Assembly (NCBI GenBank): GCA_913776795.1 | Contig: CAJYRH010000078.1 | Location: 1-5,718, forward strand | Direction: 5' to 3' | DNA: 5,718 bases | From: an uncultured Pseudorhodoferax sp. | GTDB taxonomy: Bacteria > Pseudomonadota > Gammaproteobacteria > Burkholderiales > Burkholderiaceae | In this document: positions 5,543-5,718 of the stretch, in pieces | Numbering within the stretch: the first letter of the stretch is position 1 | Layout of the letters: every line of letters starts with the position of its first letter | The notes under the pieces: generated by a model | The model's database searches: none | What the model was told of the DNA's origin: nothing | Seen by the model: only the letters and a program-made list of their open reading frames with translations | Made by a program: the position numbers and the translations under genes

Positions 5543-5718
5543 ATGGCCCGATCGAAGCAAACCCCGGCGGCGACCTCATCCGCACGGACGAACGCCGCCG
5601 ACGCGCTGGCCCAGCAGCAGCAGCGGCCTCAGCAGCAGCAACGACAACGGCAGCAGGCGGTGCAGCCGGAGCCGACGGGGCCGACGCGCGAGCAGCGCAT
5701 CCGGGAGGCCGCGTATGC
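5543..5718 (+). CDS. Partial (3'-truncated) Gln-rich protein, probably DUF2934 family
   Basis: Only the first 58 codons are inside the window; the frame is still open at the right edge. AGGAG (5531-5535) is seven bases before ATG 5543. The ATG at 5538 is too close to that site, and its frame gives an Arg/Ser-rich sequence that does not look protein-like. The protein starts with a small, basic, Ala/Ser/Thr-rich segment (1-20). A Gln/Arg run follows at about residues 24-39, encoded mainly by CAG repeats, then a Pro/Glu/Thr linker, and finally TREQRIREAAY at 48-58. The RIREAAY run resembles the start of the short DUF2934 domain, found in small soluble proteins of unknown function in proteobacteria, often after a low-complexity N-terminal tail. 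The family call rests on this short motif and is tentative. The downstream part is needed to confirm it. Confidence 0.7.
   Translation, partial: MARSKQTPAATSSARTNAADALAQQQQRPQQQQRQRQQAVQPEPTGPTREQRIREAAY

Noticed and set aside
4283..5560. Long open frame on the minus strand opposite the aldo/keto reductase
   Set aside because: It is low-complexity His/Arg/Ala-rich antisense sequence with no recognisable domain; the plus-strand frame has a full catalytic tetrad.
1..5718. CRISPR array, insertion sequence, tRNA or phage defence genes
   Set aside because: No regularly spaced direct repeats, terminal repeats, transposase motifs or tRNA-like folds were found by reading both strands.

Overview
The window is GC-rich bacterial chromosome with dense genes and strong third-position G/C bias. 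The gene content suggests a betaproteobacterium of the Comamonadaceae type (Acidovorax/Variovorax-like): a LysR regulator of the NahR/LinR/NodD kind divergent from an Old Yellow Enzyme gene, small stress proteins, and a DUF2934-type gene. This placement is inferred from gene style and composition only. No IS element, phage gene, tRNA, rRNA or CRISPR array was seen.

Layout: (1) positions 1-1082 hold the 3' part of a gene for a cysteine-paired, probably exported protein of unknown function, followed by a convincing intrinsic terminator at 1110-1132. (2) Positions 1223-1669 encode a UspA-type universal stress protein with a complete nucleotide-binding motif, and 1731-2141 an OsmC-family peroxide reductase with both catalytic cysteines. 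Each has its own good ribosome binding site. They are 61 bases apart, so they could be co-transcribed or separately promoted. (3) A LysR-type regulator (3089-2163, minus strand) runs convergent to osmC and divergent from an Old Yellow Enzyme ene-reductase (3214-4305). The reductase is followed after 28 bases by an aldo/keto reductase (4334-5347). The 124-base divergent gap is the most AT-rich part of the window and carries an inverted repeat with a T-N11-A LysR box. (4) A 195-base gap with hairpins and a C8 tract leads to the start of a glutamine-rich, probably DUF2934-family protein that runs off the right edge.

Functional reading: the right half looks like a regulator-plus-catabolism or detoxification module. 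The ene-reductase would reduce an activated C=C bond, and the aldo/keto reductase would act on a carbonyl or sugar/pyridoxal-like substrate. LysR would sense a small molecule and control the pair, probably along with its own expression. The left half groups two general stress proteins that may be expressed in stationary phase or under oxidative stress. I see no wholly new system. The most unusual points are the operator/promoter overlap at lysR with a possibly leaderless GTG start, the OYE-AKR pairing, and the three cysteine pairs of the first protein.
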